DNA of 64,000 bases, taken from assembly GCA_037179515.1 (NCBI GenBank), contig JAXCGZ010001888.1:313501-377500 (forward strand). Direction: 5' to 3'. Position numbers and translations under genes: made by a program. The notes beneath the pieces are model-generated. The model was not told where the DNA came from. It made no database searches and worked only from the letters and a program-made list of their open reading frames with translations. Positions 1 to 15,549 of this stretch are shown here, piece by piece. This DNA comes from Halocaridina rubra (lineage: Eukaryota; Arthropoda; Malacostraca; Decapoda; Atyidae). How positions within the stretch are numbered: the stretch's first letter is position 1; every line of letters begins with the position of its first letter.

Positions 1-111
1 TATTAATGTAACCCTCTTCCAGCCTCTGCATACTGTAGGATAGTATAAGTATTTTCATTAAGCAGTACAACTGTGTTATTTCCTAGGAATTTTCCTCATG
101 GCAGTTTTGTG

Positions 112-272
<161 letters not shown>

Positions 273-439
273 TCAACTCGCTTTTTAAGCATTTTTAAAA
301 TATGCGAAATTGGGATAACGCCCCAAAAAATAATAGTAAAAAAATGCGAAATATATGAATAATGCCTGCACAAAAAATTCGGAAAAAAAAAAAATTTTAG
401 TAAATAAGCAACTGCCTCGGAGGCACTGTCCCACCTTGC

Positions 440-1065
440 TGCCATGTGCATACGTTTACATGGGAATCAAGGGAACACCCTGGGTTGGGAGGGGGAAGGA
501 GTTGAAAAGAACGAGTTTTTGGCAACTTTAATGTGTGCTGGTACCAGATGTAAAAGGAAAGGGCTCTCTCTAAACTATGAGCAGTAAAAAATTGCCCATT
601 TATGTAAGTATACGTAGTAAAATAACGCTTTGATGTTCTTTTGTTGTGTTGCATTTTACATCGATTTGACTTAGATAATCAGCATTTCTGTACCATAACT
701 TCGTCACTAGGGATGGAAGCAAGTGTTGGAAGAGTGGTATGAGGTGTTGTGGTGAGCTCATCTGATTCAGTCACCCTTTAAGGGTACACCCCATGTTGGG
801 AGATGGGGAGGGGGTGAAGAGGACGATTTTCTGTTTTACTTACTCATGTCTGGCAACTTTAACCTGTGTTGGTGCCAGATGTAAAAGGAAAGGGCTCTAT
901 CTAAATTATAAACAGCAAAAAATTGCCCTTTTATGTAAATATTCTTAGTAAAATAATGTCATAAATGACATGTTTTGATATCCTTTTATTGTGTTGCATT
1001 TTACATCAATTTGACTTAGATTTCAGCGTTTCTGTACGATAACTTCATCACTAGGGATGGAACCG
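440..1065. repeat. Two-copy tandem duplication, period about 332-343 bp
   Basis: The block around 519-715 recurs at 851-1058. Shared landmarks in the same order are TGGCAACTTTAA, CCAGATGTAAAAGGAAAGGG, TTGCATTTTACATC and CACTAGGGATGGAA. The copies differ by scattered substitutions and small indels (for example an extra ATAAATGACATG in copy 2), so the duplication is not recent. No coding frame is preserved. It may be a non-coding part of an unrecognised element that ends at the next (TA)n tract. Confidence 0.85.
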
Positions 1066-1099
1066 AGTGTTGCCTATCTTTGCGTTATTCCAAGAAGTG

Positions 1100-1223
<124 letters not shown>

Positions 1224-1339
1224 AGGGGTTGTCGAGTTACATCAGAGTTCCGTTCCTGAAACGTGATTTAACACGATTTTCAGCATAAGTCGAAAGATGC
1301 CTGAATATGAAACTTGGTCACCCACCTATGGTAAAACAG

Positions 1340-1757
1340 TAGTAAAGTTGCATCCTTCCCCCACTGCCGAGTCCGCATAACACTCACCAAGCGGCCTCAT
1401 CTCACAGGTACTGTTTGGAGATTTGTCGCCCGTGGATTGGTCAGTGCAGTGACTGCTTCTTCCCATCTACCTCCAGACTCTGGAACTCTCATCCACCTTC
1501 TGTCTTTCCAATTTCTTAAGACCTGTCTTCTTTCAAAAAGCGGATCTATTGTCATCTCAGGGCCTAATCCTCCATATCTCTAGGTCCTTAGTACTTTGAC
1601 TATATTTTCAGTCTGTCCTTTTCCTTTTGTGTATCATTACCTCATCTTCGCCTTGTCCATAAGCTTTTTCTTTTCCTTCATCTTAGTGTTTTCTCGTGAC
1701 TGGGCCTTTATTGATGAGGGCAGTTTTTGTGTCCCAGTGTCACACACACACAAAAAA
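1340..1757 (+). mobile_element. LINE-D 3'-terminal fragment (5' truncated)
   Basis: This matches the reverse complement of 32060-32460, the 3' end of the LINE-D copy, through CCCCCACTGC, ATAACACTC, GGATTGGT, CTCCAGACTCTGGAACTCTC, TTTATTGATGAGGGCA and GTGTCACAC. In the sense frame it encodes the last part of the reverse transcriptase protein (SRLWNS-type tail) with stops. It ends in CACACACACAAAAAAA and interrupts the 3' flank of T1a, which resumes at ATAATCTAAGACATAAA. The exact 5' junction is uncertain by about 20 bp. Confidence 0.75.
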
Positions 1758-1825
1758 ATTCATAATCTAAGACATAAAGCGAGTAGAAGTACACTATACA
1801 GTATTGCTTACCTTTACTCCTGTGG

Positions 1826-3340
1826 TTGGCTTGCACACTGGAAGGGGCAATGCAAGGGAGGGAGAGGCAGGCTTATTGGAAGGAGGAATCTGGAGTGGCA
1901 GCTGAAGAGACTGAGGCAGGCAAGTCTGGAGAGGCAAGAGAACCTGCAGCAGATGCTGGAGATACTGGGACAGGTGAGTCTGTAAAGACAGCCGAGGTAA
2001 AAGGTACTGGATCTGTTGTAGGGGGATCTACCTTCATGAAGAAACGTTCGAGCCAAGTCTGGAAGGATGCTATCTTCTTCTCCTCCTTGATTTCCCTGTA
2101 ATGCCGCAGGGAATCCATGACCCCTCTGCCAAACTTAGTGGACCTGGCAGTGTTGGGGTCCTCAGCCTCAAACTTTGCCAACACTTCCTCTATCATAGCA
2201 AAGCCTTACCCTTCCTTATAAGTCTCTTGGGCTCTGGGCTTGTCATTTCTTCTTCTTCGTCGATCAACTGCTTCTCCAGTTGAATGATGTTCTCAGGAGA
2301 TAGCTCCTTTCCATGAGATTCCAGCAGCTCTTTTGCTTCATCAGCCCCCACCTTCATCTTGAACTCCTTACTCAGGGCAACAACTTTCTTGATGACAGCC
2401 TCCATTGTCTCCTCAAAGCCATGAATGTAATTCACAAACTGGGGGCACAATTTCTTCCATATCCCTATCAAGTTCGTCTGCTTAGCTTCCTCCCAAGAAT
2501 CAGCAATACTCTTGAAAGCATGAAGAATATTTTAAGACATCCAAAACTCTTTGAGAGTCAAGTTCTTGTTCTTCTCAGTATCCCTGAGAGCCATAGTGAA
2601 TGTCCTTCAAAGGTAGTAGGTTTTGAAAGAGGCACCATTGGCTGTAACAGGGCAGTGGTATTAGGTGGAAAGTAAACCACCTTGACTCTAGGATGAAAGT
2701 CATCCAAATGGGGAGGGTGACCAGGGGCATTATCCATCACTAGTAACACCTTAAATGGTAGACCCTTGGCAGCACAGTACCTCTCCATTTCTGGCACAAA
2801 ATGGTTGTTGAACCGGTCCTCAAAAATCTGAAGGGTTACCCAAGCCTCCATGTTCGACTTCCAGATGACAGGCAGTTGACCCTTCCAAATGCCCTTGAGT
2901 GCCCTTGGATTTTCTGCCATTAAACCAACAAGGGCATCATCTTGAAGTCTCCAGCAGCATTAAACCCCTAAAGCAAAGTCAGTTTCTCCTTGCTCACTTT
3001 ATGGCCTGGTGCTGTCTTCTCCTCCTTGGCGATGTAAATACAACTAGGCATGCGCTTCCTGAACAAACCAAACTTGTCCACATTCAAAACTTGTCAGACA
3101 CGGTAAAACCCCCCCCTCCCTGATTATCGCAGCTAACACATTAGGAAAATTTTTTGCTGCTTTCTCATCACCACCATCAGCTTTACCTTGCACCTTAAGG
3201 TTATGCAGATTAACACAAGTCTTAATCTGCATAAACCAACTCCTGCTGGCCACAAACACTTGACTTTCACTCCCTTCCCCTTTTCCATTTTCATGGCATT
3301 AAACAATCTTTTCACTTTCACCTGAATCAGCAGAAGGCTC
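1826..3340 (-). pseudogene. Tigger-like transposase, C-terminal two thirds (T1a)
   Basis: Minus-strand fragments in several frames resemble Tigger/TIGD1-type DDE_1 transposases. From about 3340 downwards they are a region with NLHNLKVQGKADGGDE, then a first catalytic region damaged by frameshifts near 3060, then NPRALKGIWKGQLPVIWKSN (2830-2920). Next come VLLVMDNAPGHP with the second catalytic Asp (about 2730-2760) and PPNTTALLQPM (about 2650). After LQPM the frame shifts and the expected third Asp in PMDQG is lost. The C-terminal acidic tail follows at 2193-2471 and 1873-2196. At least four frameshifts are needed to thread it, so it is a dead copy. The rest of the protein lies beyond the nested LINE at 5573-5875. 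Confidence 0.8.
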
Positions 3341-3348
3341 ACTGTGAT

Positions 3349-5564
3349 TACCTAATTGTGATTACCTAATTGTGTTTACGGGAAAGAGCCCAAAGCTCGT
3401 ATCTTCCCGTCTCCTGATCGGCTTCCATTTTATACTTAGTCATACTTATCATACCTGTCCTTAAAACTATGGATTCAGATAGCATTAACTACCTCCTCGC
3501 TTAGCCAATTCCAATTATCAACTACTCTTACACTGAAAAAGTATCTCCTTACATCCTGCAAAGAAGTTTTCTTACGAAGCTTCGAACTATGACCTCTAGT
3601 TCTAGAGCCTGCCATATCAAAATATCGATCCCTATCCACTCTATCATAACCATGAAGGAATTTAAAGACTGTCACCATATCCCCCCTCACTCTTCTAGCT
3701 TCCAGTGATGGTAAGTCTAATTCCCTCAGCCTCTCATCATAACTGAGATTGCGTATTTCTGGCACCAGTTTCGTGGCATGTCTTTGAACTTTTTCAAGCT
3801 TAGCTATGTGCTTTTTCAAGTGCGGATTCCAAAAGGGGGCTGCATATTCGAGTTTTGGCCTCACATAGGTTACATAAATATTTCTGAACATTTCCTTGTC
3901 CATGTGCCTGAAGGCTACCCTTACATTTGATAAGAATGCATATGCTGCCCTTACTATGCCATTTATATGTATTTCTGGAGACAAATCTGCCAGTATGTTT
4001 ACTCCTAGATCTCTCTCATTTTCTGTCTCTTGAAGTTGTTCTCCAGCCACCGAGTAGTCAAGCTTGGGCCTTCTTGCACTTGTACCCATTCTCATTACCT
4101 TACATTTTGAAGTATTGAATTTCGTTAGCCACTTTTCTGACCACTCATGCAGATTATTTAGATCCTCCTGAAGTTCTCTACCATTGTTCTCGTTTTTTAC
4201 TTTCTTCACAATCTTTGCATCATCTGCAAACATATTCATGAATGAATTTACAGACTCTGGTAGGTCATTTACATATACAAGGAACAAAAGTGGCCCTAAA
4301 ACTGAACCCTGTGGAACTCCACTACTAACTCTTCTCCATTCAGACACTGAGTGTCTTACTCTAACCCTCTGTTCCCTTCCTTCTAAGTAAGTTTTTATCC
4401 ATTCTAAAACATTTCCACCTATTCTAGCCATTGATTGCAGCTTCCTAATAAGTCTCCCATGTGGAACAGTGTCAAACGCTTTCTGGAAGTCTGGGAATAT
4501 GCAATCTGCCCAGCCCTCTCTTTCCTGTAAGATTCGGCTTACCTCATCATAAAATTCTAATAAGTTTGTTACTGTTGATCTACCTTCTCTGAAGCCATGT
4601 TGCCTCACTGACAAAAAGTTGAAGGATTCCAAGTGAAGAGAGATATGTTTCCTTAGTAGATTCTCCATAACTTTGCAAACTATGCTGGTCAAGGAAACTG
4701 GTCTATAGTTCAGAGCCGTATCCCTCCTTCCCTTTTTGAAGATAGGTATCACATTTGCTTGTTTCCAGCATCTTGGAATCTCCCCTGACTCCAGTGACTT
4801 TTTAAATATGATACTTAGTGCCACTGACATTGAGTTTGCGCATTTTTTAGGCACATGAAGGGATATGTCATCAGGACCCGTAGCTTTATGAACATCTAAA
4901 TCCATCAGCGCTTTGCATACCTCTGTGGCTGTAAGGTTGATGTTCTCTAATACCGGCCCTTGAGCTTCTATCACTGCAATCTGAGGGGGTGGGGTATTTT
5001 CTACTGTAAATACTGACTGAAACTCCTTGTTCAATTCTTTGCAGATCTCTTCATCCATCTCAGTGATGCTTCCATCCGCTCTCTTTAGCCTTAAAACCTG
5101 TTCTTTTACCTTCAGTTTTCCTCTGATAAAGCTGTGGAAAAGCTTGGGATTTTCTTTAGCCTTCCTGGTGATGGCCCTCTCATAGTCTTTCTCTGCCTCT
5201 CTCCTTTTACTTAGGTAGTCATTTCTTGCTCTTTTGTAGGTTTGCCAGGCATTTATGTTTTTTCTCCTCCTATACCTTTTCCAGCATTTGTCTCTCCACT
5301 CCTTAGCTCTTTTACACCCATTATCGAACCATTTCTCTCTGGCATGAATTACACCTACTTTGGTGACAGGTATGCAGCAATCTACTATCTTCCCATATTT
5401 CTCACAAAAGATGTCATACATTTCTTGTACAGATTTGTTGTAAAATAAGGTTCTTCAGTCAATAACTGCAAAAAGCTCATTCCTTTTGATGTAATCTCCT
5501 TTCGGATAGTTCCTCTTCATGTCCTCAGTGCCTCTACTCTCAGGAAGAATATCTTCAATGATAT
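3349..5564 (-). mobile_element. CR1-like LINE-A copy A1, 5' truncated, inserted in T1a
   Basis: The right-to-left sense strand carries most of ORF2 downstream of the endonuclease. It ends in the family's 14-nt tail, present twice at 3345-3375 (antisense GATTACCTAATTGT). Flanks share ACTGTGAT (3341-3348 and 5565-5572), an 8-bp target site duplication. Joining the flanks with one copy of that octamer makes the T1 transposase frame continuous, which fixes both boundaries. Confidence 0.92.
3475..5421 (-). pseudogene. CR1-like LINE ORF2 reverse transcriptase (5'-truncated, 648 codons open)
   Basis: One open frame covers the linker (YKRARNDYLSKRREAE), the reverse transcriptase and the C-terminal domain. 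Visible motifs are ATGPDDIS, NYRPVSLTS, HGFREGRST, motif A FPDFQKAFDTVPHG, motif B SGVPQGSVLGP and motif C FADDAKIVKK. The C-terminal block with RTRGHS and VVDNWNWLSEEVVNA is typical of CR1-clade proteins. The endonuclease is absent because of 5' truncation. Upstream of the first Met the frame runs back into the TGA at about 5450, where related copies have Trp. Motif A has Pro before the catalytic Asp where most copies have Leu. As a genomic copy it is a dead insert despite the long frame. Confidence 0.9.
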
Positions 5565-5572
5565 ACTGTGAT

Positions 5573-5875
5573 ACGCTGTCGATGCTGGTCATCCATTCAA
5601 AGTACCAATAACCTCTTTATTCCAATCATTAGCCCACTACACTGCTTGGTAAAAACTGTGGGCTTCATACAAGCTGAATCTTTCACATGTGTAAGGATGT
5701 GATCTTTATCCATAATAATCGTCACCATGGTCGAACAGCTTAACCCCAGTAAGCGGCCAATGATTGTAGCAATTTCTTTCTTTCCCAGACATTTTACTAG
5801 TTCTACTTTAACTTACAGGGTGATGGCTTTCCTTTTCTTCAAAGCATTGCCATCAGAAGAATCACAAACTATGCT
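5573..5875 (-). pseudogene. Tigger-like transposase, N-terminal part (T1a)
   Basis: Minus-strand frames give TMVTIIMDKDHILTHVKDSA, corresponding to the helix-turn-helix/CENP-B region of Tigger transposases. After that comes IKRLLVLWMDDQHRQRI running into the LINE junction. The same segment exists in T1b at about 8030-8220 (TVAMIIKDKDRIRDHVKGS, LVLWLDDQYRRCIPV). It is separated from its C-terminal part by LINE-A copy A1. Frameshifts precede it, so no start codon can be assigned with confidence. Confidence 0.72.
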
Positions 5876-6341
5876 TTAGAGACATAGTGTGGGTCAATAA
5901 TGAACATAACAAACCAAAGAGTGAATGAGCACTAGGACAATATGGTGTATGAGTGGAAACTGGGCAACACTTATTCTTCTTCTCAGTCTAATACCATGTG
6001 ATGATGTATTTTGCCACACTCAACAAACTTTTCTGCATGAAGACCATATTTACGACTATGTATTTGTTAACTTTGTAAATAAATTCAATCTAATTCCTTC
6101 AGATAACCAAATTCATAAGCAAATGAATAAATAACACCATTAATTTGCTATATACATATACAACAATGCTGCATAATGTGTATTTGTCTACCATGCTCAC
6201 AAACTGTTTAGAGAGCAAAGTTTGTATTTACCACACAAACCAAGTAGGTAAAAAATATGATTTAATAATAATTTATGGGAGCTGCTTCATAACGACAAAA
6301 CTTTGTAAGTCAAAGACAGCATAATTCAAGTACCCCCTGTA
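5876..6341 (-). other. 5' non-coding end of T1a
   Basis: AT-rich, with no open frame of note. It aligns with 8411-8727 of T1b through TGCTCACAAACTGTT, TTTACC(A)CACAAACCA versus TTTACTGCACCAGCCA, and TTTATTAATAATTTAT, so it is the transposon's 5' flank and terminal region. Confidence 0.7.
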
Positions 6342-9006
<2,665 letters not shown>

Positions 9007-9080
<74 letters not shown>

Positions 9081-9098
9081 TTATTTATTTATTTATAT
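9007..9098. repeat. (TA)n followed by (TTTA)n
   Basis: About 70 bp of TA grades into five TTTA units. Confidence 0.97.
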
Positions 9099-9131
9099 AT
9101 TAATAACACTGAACTGTTAACACAGTCTAAA

Positions 9132-9486
<355 letters not shown>

Positions 9487-9564
<78 letters not shown>
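9487..9564. repeat. (TA)n microsatellite
   Basis: About 78 bp of pure TA directly outside the palindrome. Confidence 0.97.
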
Positions 9565-9568
<4 letters not shown>

Positions 9569-9604
9569 AACCAATAAATAATTAATAAATTATTAATAAA
9601 TTAA

Positions 9605-9963
<359 letters not shown>

Positions 9964-10217
9964 CTATCTATCTCCCTTGGCTGTTTCCGCCTTTAATTGG
10001 GGGGGTAGCCGACATAAAAAAAAAATAAGGGGATTACTTTGCTCTTTGGGTAATGACGAGGGAGGTAGCGACCGTTCAGATGGCACTGCTGGAGTGCCAC
10101 AGCCCATCCTCCCGGCTCTTCCACAACCTGTGTCGCTTCACAACTGCCAACTCCCCTACTGCCCCTACCACTGGGCTATCTCTGTAAGATGCACCCCATG
10201 GTAACAGCAGATGCCCA

Positions 10218-13200
10218 TCAGAGCTGAGTCACAATCGCTCGCCACTCATTCCTATTCCTAGCACGCTCACTTGCTTCCCTCACATCCATCGTCCTATCAA
10301 TCAGGGCTCTCCTTACTCCATCCATCCACCCAAATCTAGGCCTCCCTCTAGCATTTCTCCCATCAAATCTCGCATTAATCTCCTTTTTCAGCAGTCTTTC
10401 ATCATCCATCCTTTCCACATAGCCAAACCATCTCAGAACATTCATATCTACCCTGGCTGCAATTTCTCTCCTCACACCCATTCTTGCTCTCACCACTTCA
10501 TTCCTAACCCTGTCCAACCGAGATACACCAATCATACTCCTCAGGCATTTCATCTCAAACACATTTAGTTTCCATCTCTCACTTACTTTCATACCCCATA
10601 ACTCTGATCCATACATCACAGTTGGCACAAACACTTTCTCATACAAAACTTTCTTAACATTCATTTCCAACCCTCTATTCTTCATCACTCCTTTCAACTC
10701 ACCCAACACTTTACATCCTTCATTCACTCTGTGACACACATCTGCTTCCACTCCACCATTTGCAGCTATAACCGAGCCTAGATACTTAAATTGATGAACT
10801 TCCTCAAGTGTCTCTCCATTCAACATTACATTCAATCCAGCACCATCCTCCTTTCTTGTACACCTCATAACCTTACTCTTTCCCACATTCACTCGCAACT
10901 TCCTTCTCTCACACACCATTCCAAGTTCTGACACTAACTGACACAGCTTCTCCTCTGAATCTGCCACCACCACAGTATCATCTGCAAACAGCAACTGATT
11001 CAGCTCCCACTCGTTATCAACCCCATCTACCATTCTCAAAGTTCGACCACGCACTCGCTCATTCACCAAAGGTCATAGTTTGAAGCTTCGTAAGAAAACT
11101 TCTTTGCAGGATGTAAGGAAATACTTTTTCAGTGTAAGAGTAGTTGATAATTGGAATTGGCTAAGCGATGAGGTAGTTAATGCTATCTCCATCCATAGTT
11201 TTAAGAACAGGTATGATAAGTATCACTAAGTATAAAATGGAACCGATGAGGAGACGGGAATATACGAGCTTTGGGCTCTTTCCCGTAAACACAATTAGGT
11301 AAGTACAATTAGGTAAGTACCTCTCTTACCACTCCATCATTATACAAATTGAACAGCCATGGTGACATCACACATCCCTGTCTCAGTCCCACACTCACTG
11401 GACACCACTCACTCACTTCTTTCCCTACCCTATCACAAGCTCTACTGCCCGCATACAAACTCTTCACTGCATACAACAGTTTACCATTAATTCCATATAA
11501 CCTCAAAACATTCCACATTGCCTCTCTATCAGCTCTATCATACGCTTTCTCCAGATCCAAAAATGAAAAATACACATCCTTACCCTTTGCTAAATATTTC
11601 TCACATAACTGCCTAACTATAAAAATCTGATCTATACAAGCTCTACCTCTCCTAAAACCACTCTGCACTTCTGCAGTCACATTTTCTCTGTCTTATCCCT
11701 AATCCTATTAACCAGTATCCTACCATACACTTTTCCTACCACACTCAACAAACTTATATACCTAAAATTACTGCATTCATACACATCTCCCTTACCTTTG
11801 TATAGGGGCACTATACAAGCAATCACCCATTCCACTGGCACCATTGACAACATAAAGCATATATTAAACACCCTCACTAACCATTCCAATGCAGTCACAC
11901 CCCCTTCTTTCAACATTTCCGCTCTCACACCATCCATTCCAGGTGCTTAACCTGCTTTCGCTTCATACCATGCCCTTTTCACCTCCTCTCTTGTAATCTC
12001 TCTTTCATTTTCATCTCCCATTACTGGCACTTGAACACCCCCCACTGCCACTATAGCTGCCTCTCTATCTTCCTCAACATTCAGCAAGCACTCAAAATAT
12101 TCTGCCCATCTTTTCCTTGCACCATTCCCTCTTAACATCTGTCCATTCACATCTTTCACTGTCTCTTCCATCCTCGATCTACCCTTCCTTACTCTCTTCA
12201 CTTCTTTCCAAAACTTCTTTTTACTCTCCTCATATGACCTACTAAAATCTTGTCCCCACCTAACATTTGCCAACCTCTTCTCTTCCTCTACCTTCCGCTT
12301 GGTTTCCACATTTTTCTCCCTATATCTTTCATACTTCTCCCCACTGTTATACTGCAGCCATTCCTCAAAAGCCCTCTTTTTCTCTTCCACCCTTATTTTC
12401 ACCCCCTTCATTCCACCACTCGCTGCCCCTCCTCATGCCACCTCCAACAAACCTCTTCCCACACACCACTTGCATGTCCCACAAAACATTCTTTCATCAC
12501 CCCACATTCCTCCTCTAACTCCCCAACTTCTCTTTCTTTCACCCTGTCATATGCCACTTTCAACCTGTCCTGATATTCCTGTCTCTTCTCTGGCTTTTTC
12601 AACTCTTCCACTTTCGCCATGTCCCTTCTACATCCCCCCACTCTATTTCCCCACTCTTTTGCTACTACCACTTTTGCTTCAACCAAAAAATGATCAGACA
12701 TCCCAGCAGCCACACCCCTAAATGCATGCGCATCTGTTGCTCTACCAATCATGCTCTTTGCTACCAACACATAATCCATCAGTGCTCTTTCTTTCACTCT
12801 TCCATTTGCCGTTCTCATCCATGTATACTTATTTCGTAATTTCTTCTTGAAAAAACTATTACCTTTCACCAACTCTTGCTCCACACACATATCTACCAGT
12901 CTCTCGCCACTCTCATTCCCACCTGGTATCCCATACTTTCCTACAACACCTTCTACATCTCCATCACCCACTCTGGCATTCAAGTCACCCAACACAACTA
13001 CATAGTTCCTTCTCCTCAGACCATCCACACACCTAGTTAACTCATTCCAGGATTCATCCTGCTCTTCCTCACTCCTCTCACATCCTGGCCCATACGCACT
13101 AACAAAAGCCCAACATTCCCTACCTATCCTAGCCCTCACCTACATTAGCCTAGATGCCACACATTAATGCCACACCTTCTCTCGCTCTTCCCCTTTCAAC

Positions 13201-13365
13201 CCCAGACACCCTACCTGTCACATTACCAAATCCCACATCTCCTTTTCCTTTCATCTTCGTCTCACACAATGCCAATACATCCATCCTCCTCCTACCAAAC
13301 ATATATCCAATCTCACATCTTTTGCTCTCTATCGTACTACAACCACGCACATTTAGACACCCCAA
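10218..13365 (-). pseudogene. RTE-like endonuclease/reverse transcriptase pseudogene
   Basis: Order on the minus strand: apurinic endonuclease at about 13365-12600 (LGCLNVRG, VLALCETKMKG, VVLGDLNARVGDGD, YVLVAKSMIGR, MSDHFLVEAKV). A basic linker follows at 12411-11947. The RT fingers and palm lie at 11937-11309 (GVRAEMLKEGG, IVPLYKGKGD, QSGFRRGRACIDQIF, motif A FLDLEKAYDRADR, motif B GLRQGCVMSPWLFNLY). After the LINE-A insert come motif C LLFADDTVVVADS (about 10970) and the thumb with C-terminal domain to 10218. Breaks are a frameshift near 12410, an in-frame TAA at about 11946-11948, a frameshift near 11680 and the insertion. The 283-codon C-terminal block remains open. Confidence 0.88.
11071..11318 (+). 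mobile_element. LINE-A 3'-terminal fragment A5 inside the RTE-like element
   Basis: This holds about 160 bp of the ORF2 C-terminus (KLRKKTSLQDVRKYFFSVRV ... WNWLSDEVVNA) and the 3' untranslated region. Two tail repeats of the variant ACAATTAGGTAAGT follow. It lies opposite to the host RTE element and splits its reading frame between motif B and motif C. Flanks share only ACC, so the target duplication is at most about 3 bp or absent. Confidence 0.9.
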
Positions 13366-13489
13366 AACTAGAGTTTGGGGAGAAGTTGTTCTCCCCTCTA
13401 CTCCCCTTCTTCTGTGACGTCTCGCAGGAGGTTAATACAAGGGAGGATTCCCAGTCCCCTCACCCCATCCACTTTTAGTCGCCTCTTAC

Positions 13490-13960
<471 letters not shown>

Positions 13961-14097
13961 TACAGGGGGTCCCTGTTATTCGTTGCCCTGCCTTTCGTTA
14001 TTTCATTCATTCATCGTTAACATTTTGAGGCAACGACGATAATTTTCATGTACAGTAGAAAGAGTGCTTAATAGCTTGGTGCTATCATCTCCTCAGT

Positions 14098-14126
14098 GTA
14101 TCACAATAATGATAGTAATAATAATG

Positions 14127-14162
<36 letters not shown>

Positions 14163-14330
14163 TCAATGATAATTATGATATGAGAGAGAGAGATAAAAGG
14201 ATTTGGGCTATAATCTCCTTAGTGTATCACAATGATAATAATAATAACAATAACAGTAATAATAATAATAATAATAATAATGATAATAGTAATAATAATG
14301 ATGATAATAAAAATAATAATATGTATGATA
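14098..14330. repeat. (AAT)n / (GATAAT) imperfect microsatellites with duplicated spacer
   Basis: There are two blocks of AAT-type trinucleotides (14113-14163 and 14233-14320). Each is preceded by TCCTNAGTGTATCACAATAATGAT and followed by GATATGAGAGAGAG, so the whole module of about 120 bp is tandemly repeated. A third weaker module follows at 14380-14450. Confidence 0.9.
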
Positions 14331-14590
14331 TGAGAGAGAGTGAGATGAACAGAACTTAGGCTGTCACCTTTGTTTTTAATATCAATGCTGTAATAATAAA
14401 AGTAATTTATAATAATAAATATAATAATACGTATGATAGAGAGTGAGGGAGATATGAAAAATTCTTAGGCTAATGCTTTCTTTGCAGTTAATAAAATTGA
14501 TGATGATAATAATAATAATAATAATGAGAAGAAGAACATTTAATTTGCTTAGCTATTAGATTAAAACAGAAAATCAAGGATTTAGAGGCA

Positions 14591-15508
14591 GTGGTTATAA
14601 GCCTTGATGATAAAACTCGGAGTATGGAGAGAGAAATGAGAGAGAATGCAGCACTCAGAGAGGAAATAAGATATTTGGAGGAAGAAAATAAAGCACAAGG
14701 GCAGGAGAGAAAAGAACTAGAAAAACGAATAAAGAAGTTGGAAGGGGAAAAGAGTGAACTAGAAACCAGAATTTCTAAACAAGAAGATAACAACAAACAG
14801 CTGAATGACAACCAAAATGAATTAAATGTTAGCACACTGCTCTCCTCTGAGAGAGATGAGATTGCAGCTTGGAATGTCCAGATTAAGGAAAACATCAAAC
14901 AGATTAGAAAAGAGTTTCAGGAGCTGAATACGGAACATGATGGTATGGAAACTTCCTTTGCTGATGCACTAAAGGGGAATGTGGAAGTTAAAGAGGCTGT
15001 GAAGGTGGTGGCACTGGAAAACATACAAACAGTTGATTATAAAGTCAGGCATTAGCGAATCCTAGGAGCCAACATGGCAGGGGAGACTTGAAGAAAATAA
15101 AGCTATGGTTGTAGACCTGATAAGAGAGCTTGGAGTAGTTTGTGGTCCTGAGAATATTGTAAACATTCACCAACTAGGCAAATATTCGAGGGAGGGAAAG
15201 CAACAACCAACAAAAGTAACCTTCGAGAGAGGGGACACATGTAGAGAAATATTGATGAGGAAAAGTCTAAAAGACCTTCAAGAATTCAAAAAATTGTTCA
15301 TTAGATGATACAGAACAAAGGAAGAGAAGGAAAAGATAAAAAATTGTTGCAAGAGGCAAGATGGTTAAATGAGGAAAGAAATGAAGAAGAGAAGAAAAAT
15401 TTTCATTTCAGAGTTCTTCCAGACAAAGGGGAGATAAAGAAGATAATGACAGAAGATCAGGAGATTGGGCCTCATTTAGATTGTTATACACAAATGCTGA
15501 TGGATTAG
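14591..15508 (+). pseudogene. LINE-A ORF1 pseudogene (coiled coil plus RNA-binding-like domain)
   Basis: The N-terminal 130 codons are a strong heptad-rich coiled coil with many Glu and Lys residues (ERKELEKRIKKLEGEKSELE). The frame breaks at about 15045 by loss of the segment with ETVIEKMK in copy A3. It resumes as VVDLIRELGVVCGPENIVNI then [20 protein letters not shown], resembling the RRM-like RNA-binding segment of LINE ORF1 proteins. After another frameshift at about 15305 it ends in an RNEEEKKNFHFRVLPDKGE tail. Confidence 0.82.
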
Positions 15509-15549
15509 CTGGTAAGTCAGTAGAATTAAAAGATAGGATTCACAACAGT

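Noticed and set aside
3927..5448. Open frames antisense to the LINE-A RT (also at 24-25 kb, 42-44 kb, 62-63 kb)
   Set aside because: They recur at the same place opposite every RT copy and reflect codon bias of the sense frame.
12250..12721. Pro/Ser-rich open frames on the plus strand over the RTE-like element
   Set aside because: They lie opposite the linker and endonuclease coding sequence and have low-complexity composition.
14098..14359. Asn-rich protein from plus-strand frames
   Set aside because: It is produced by the AAT microsatellite and lacks any non-repetitive coding part.
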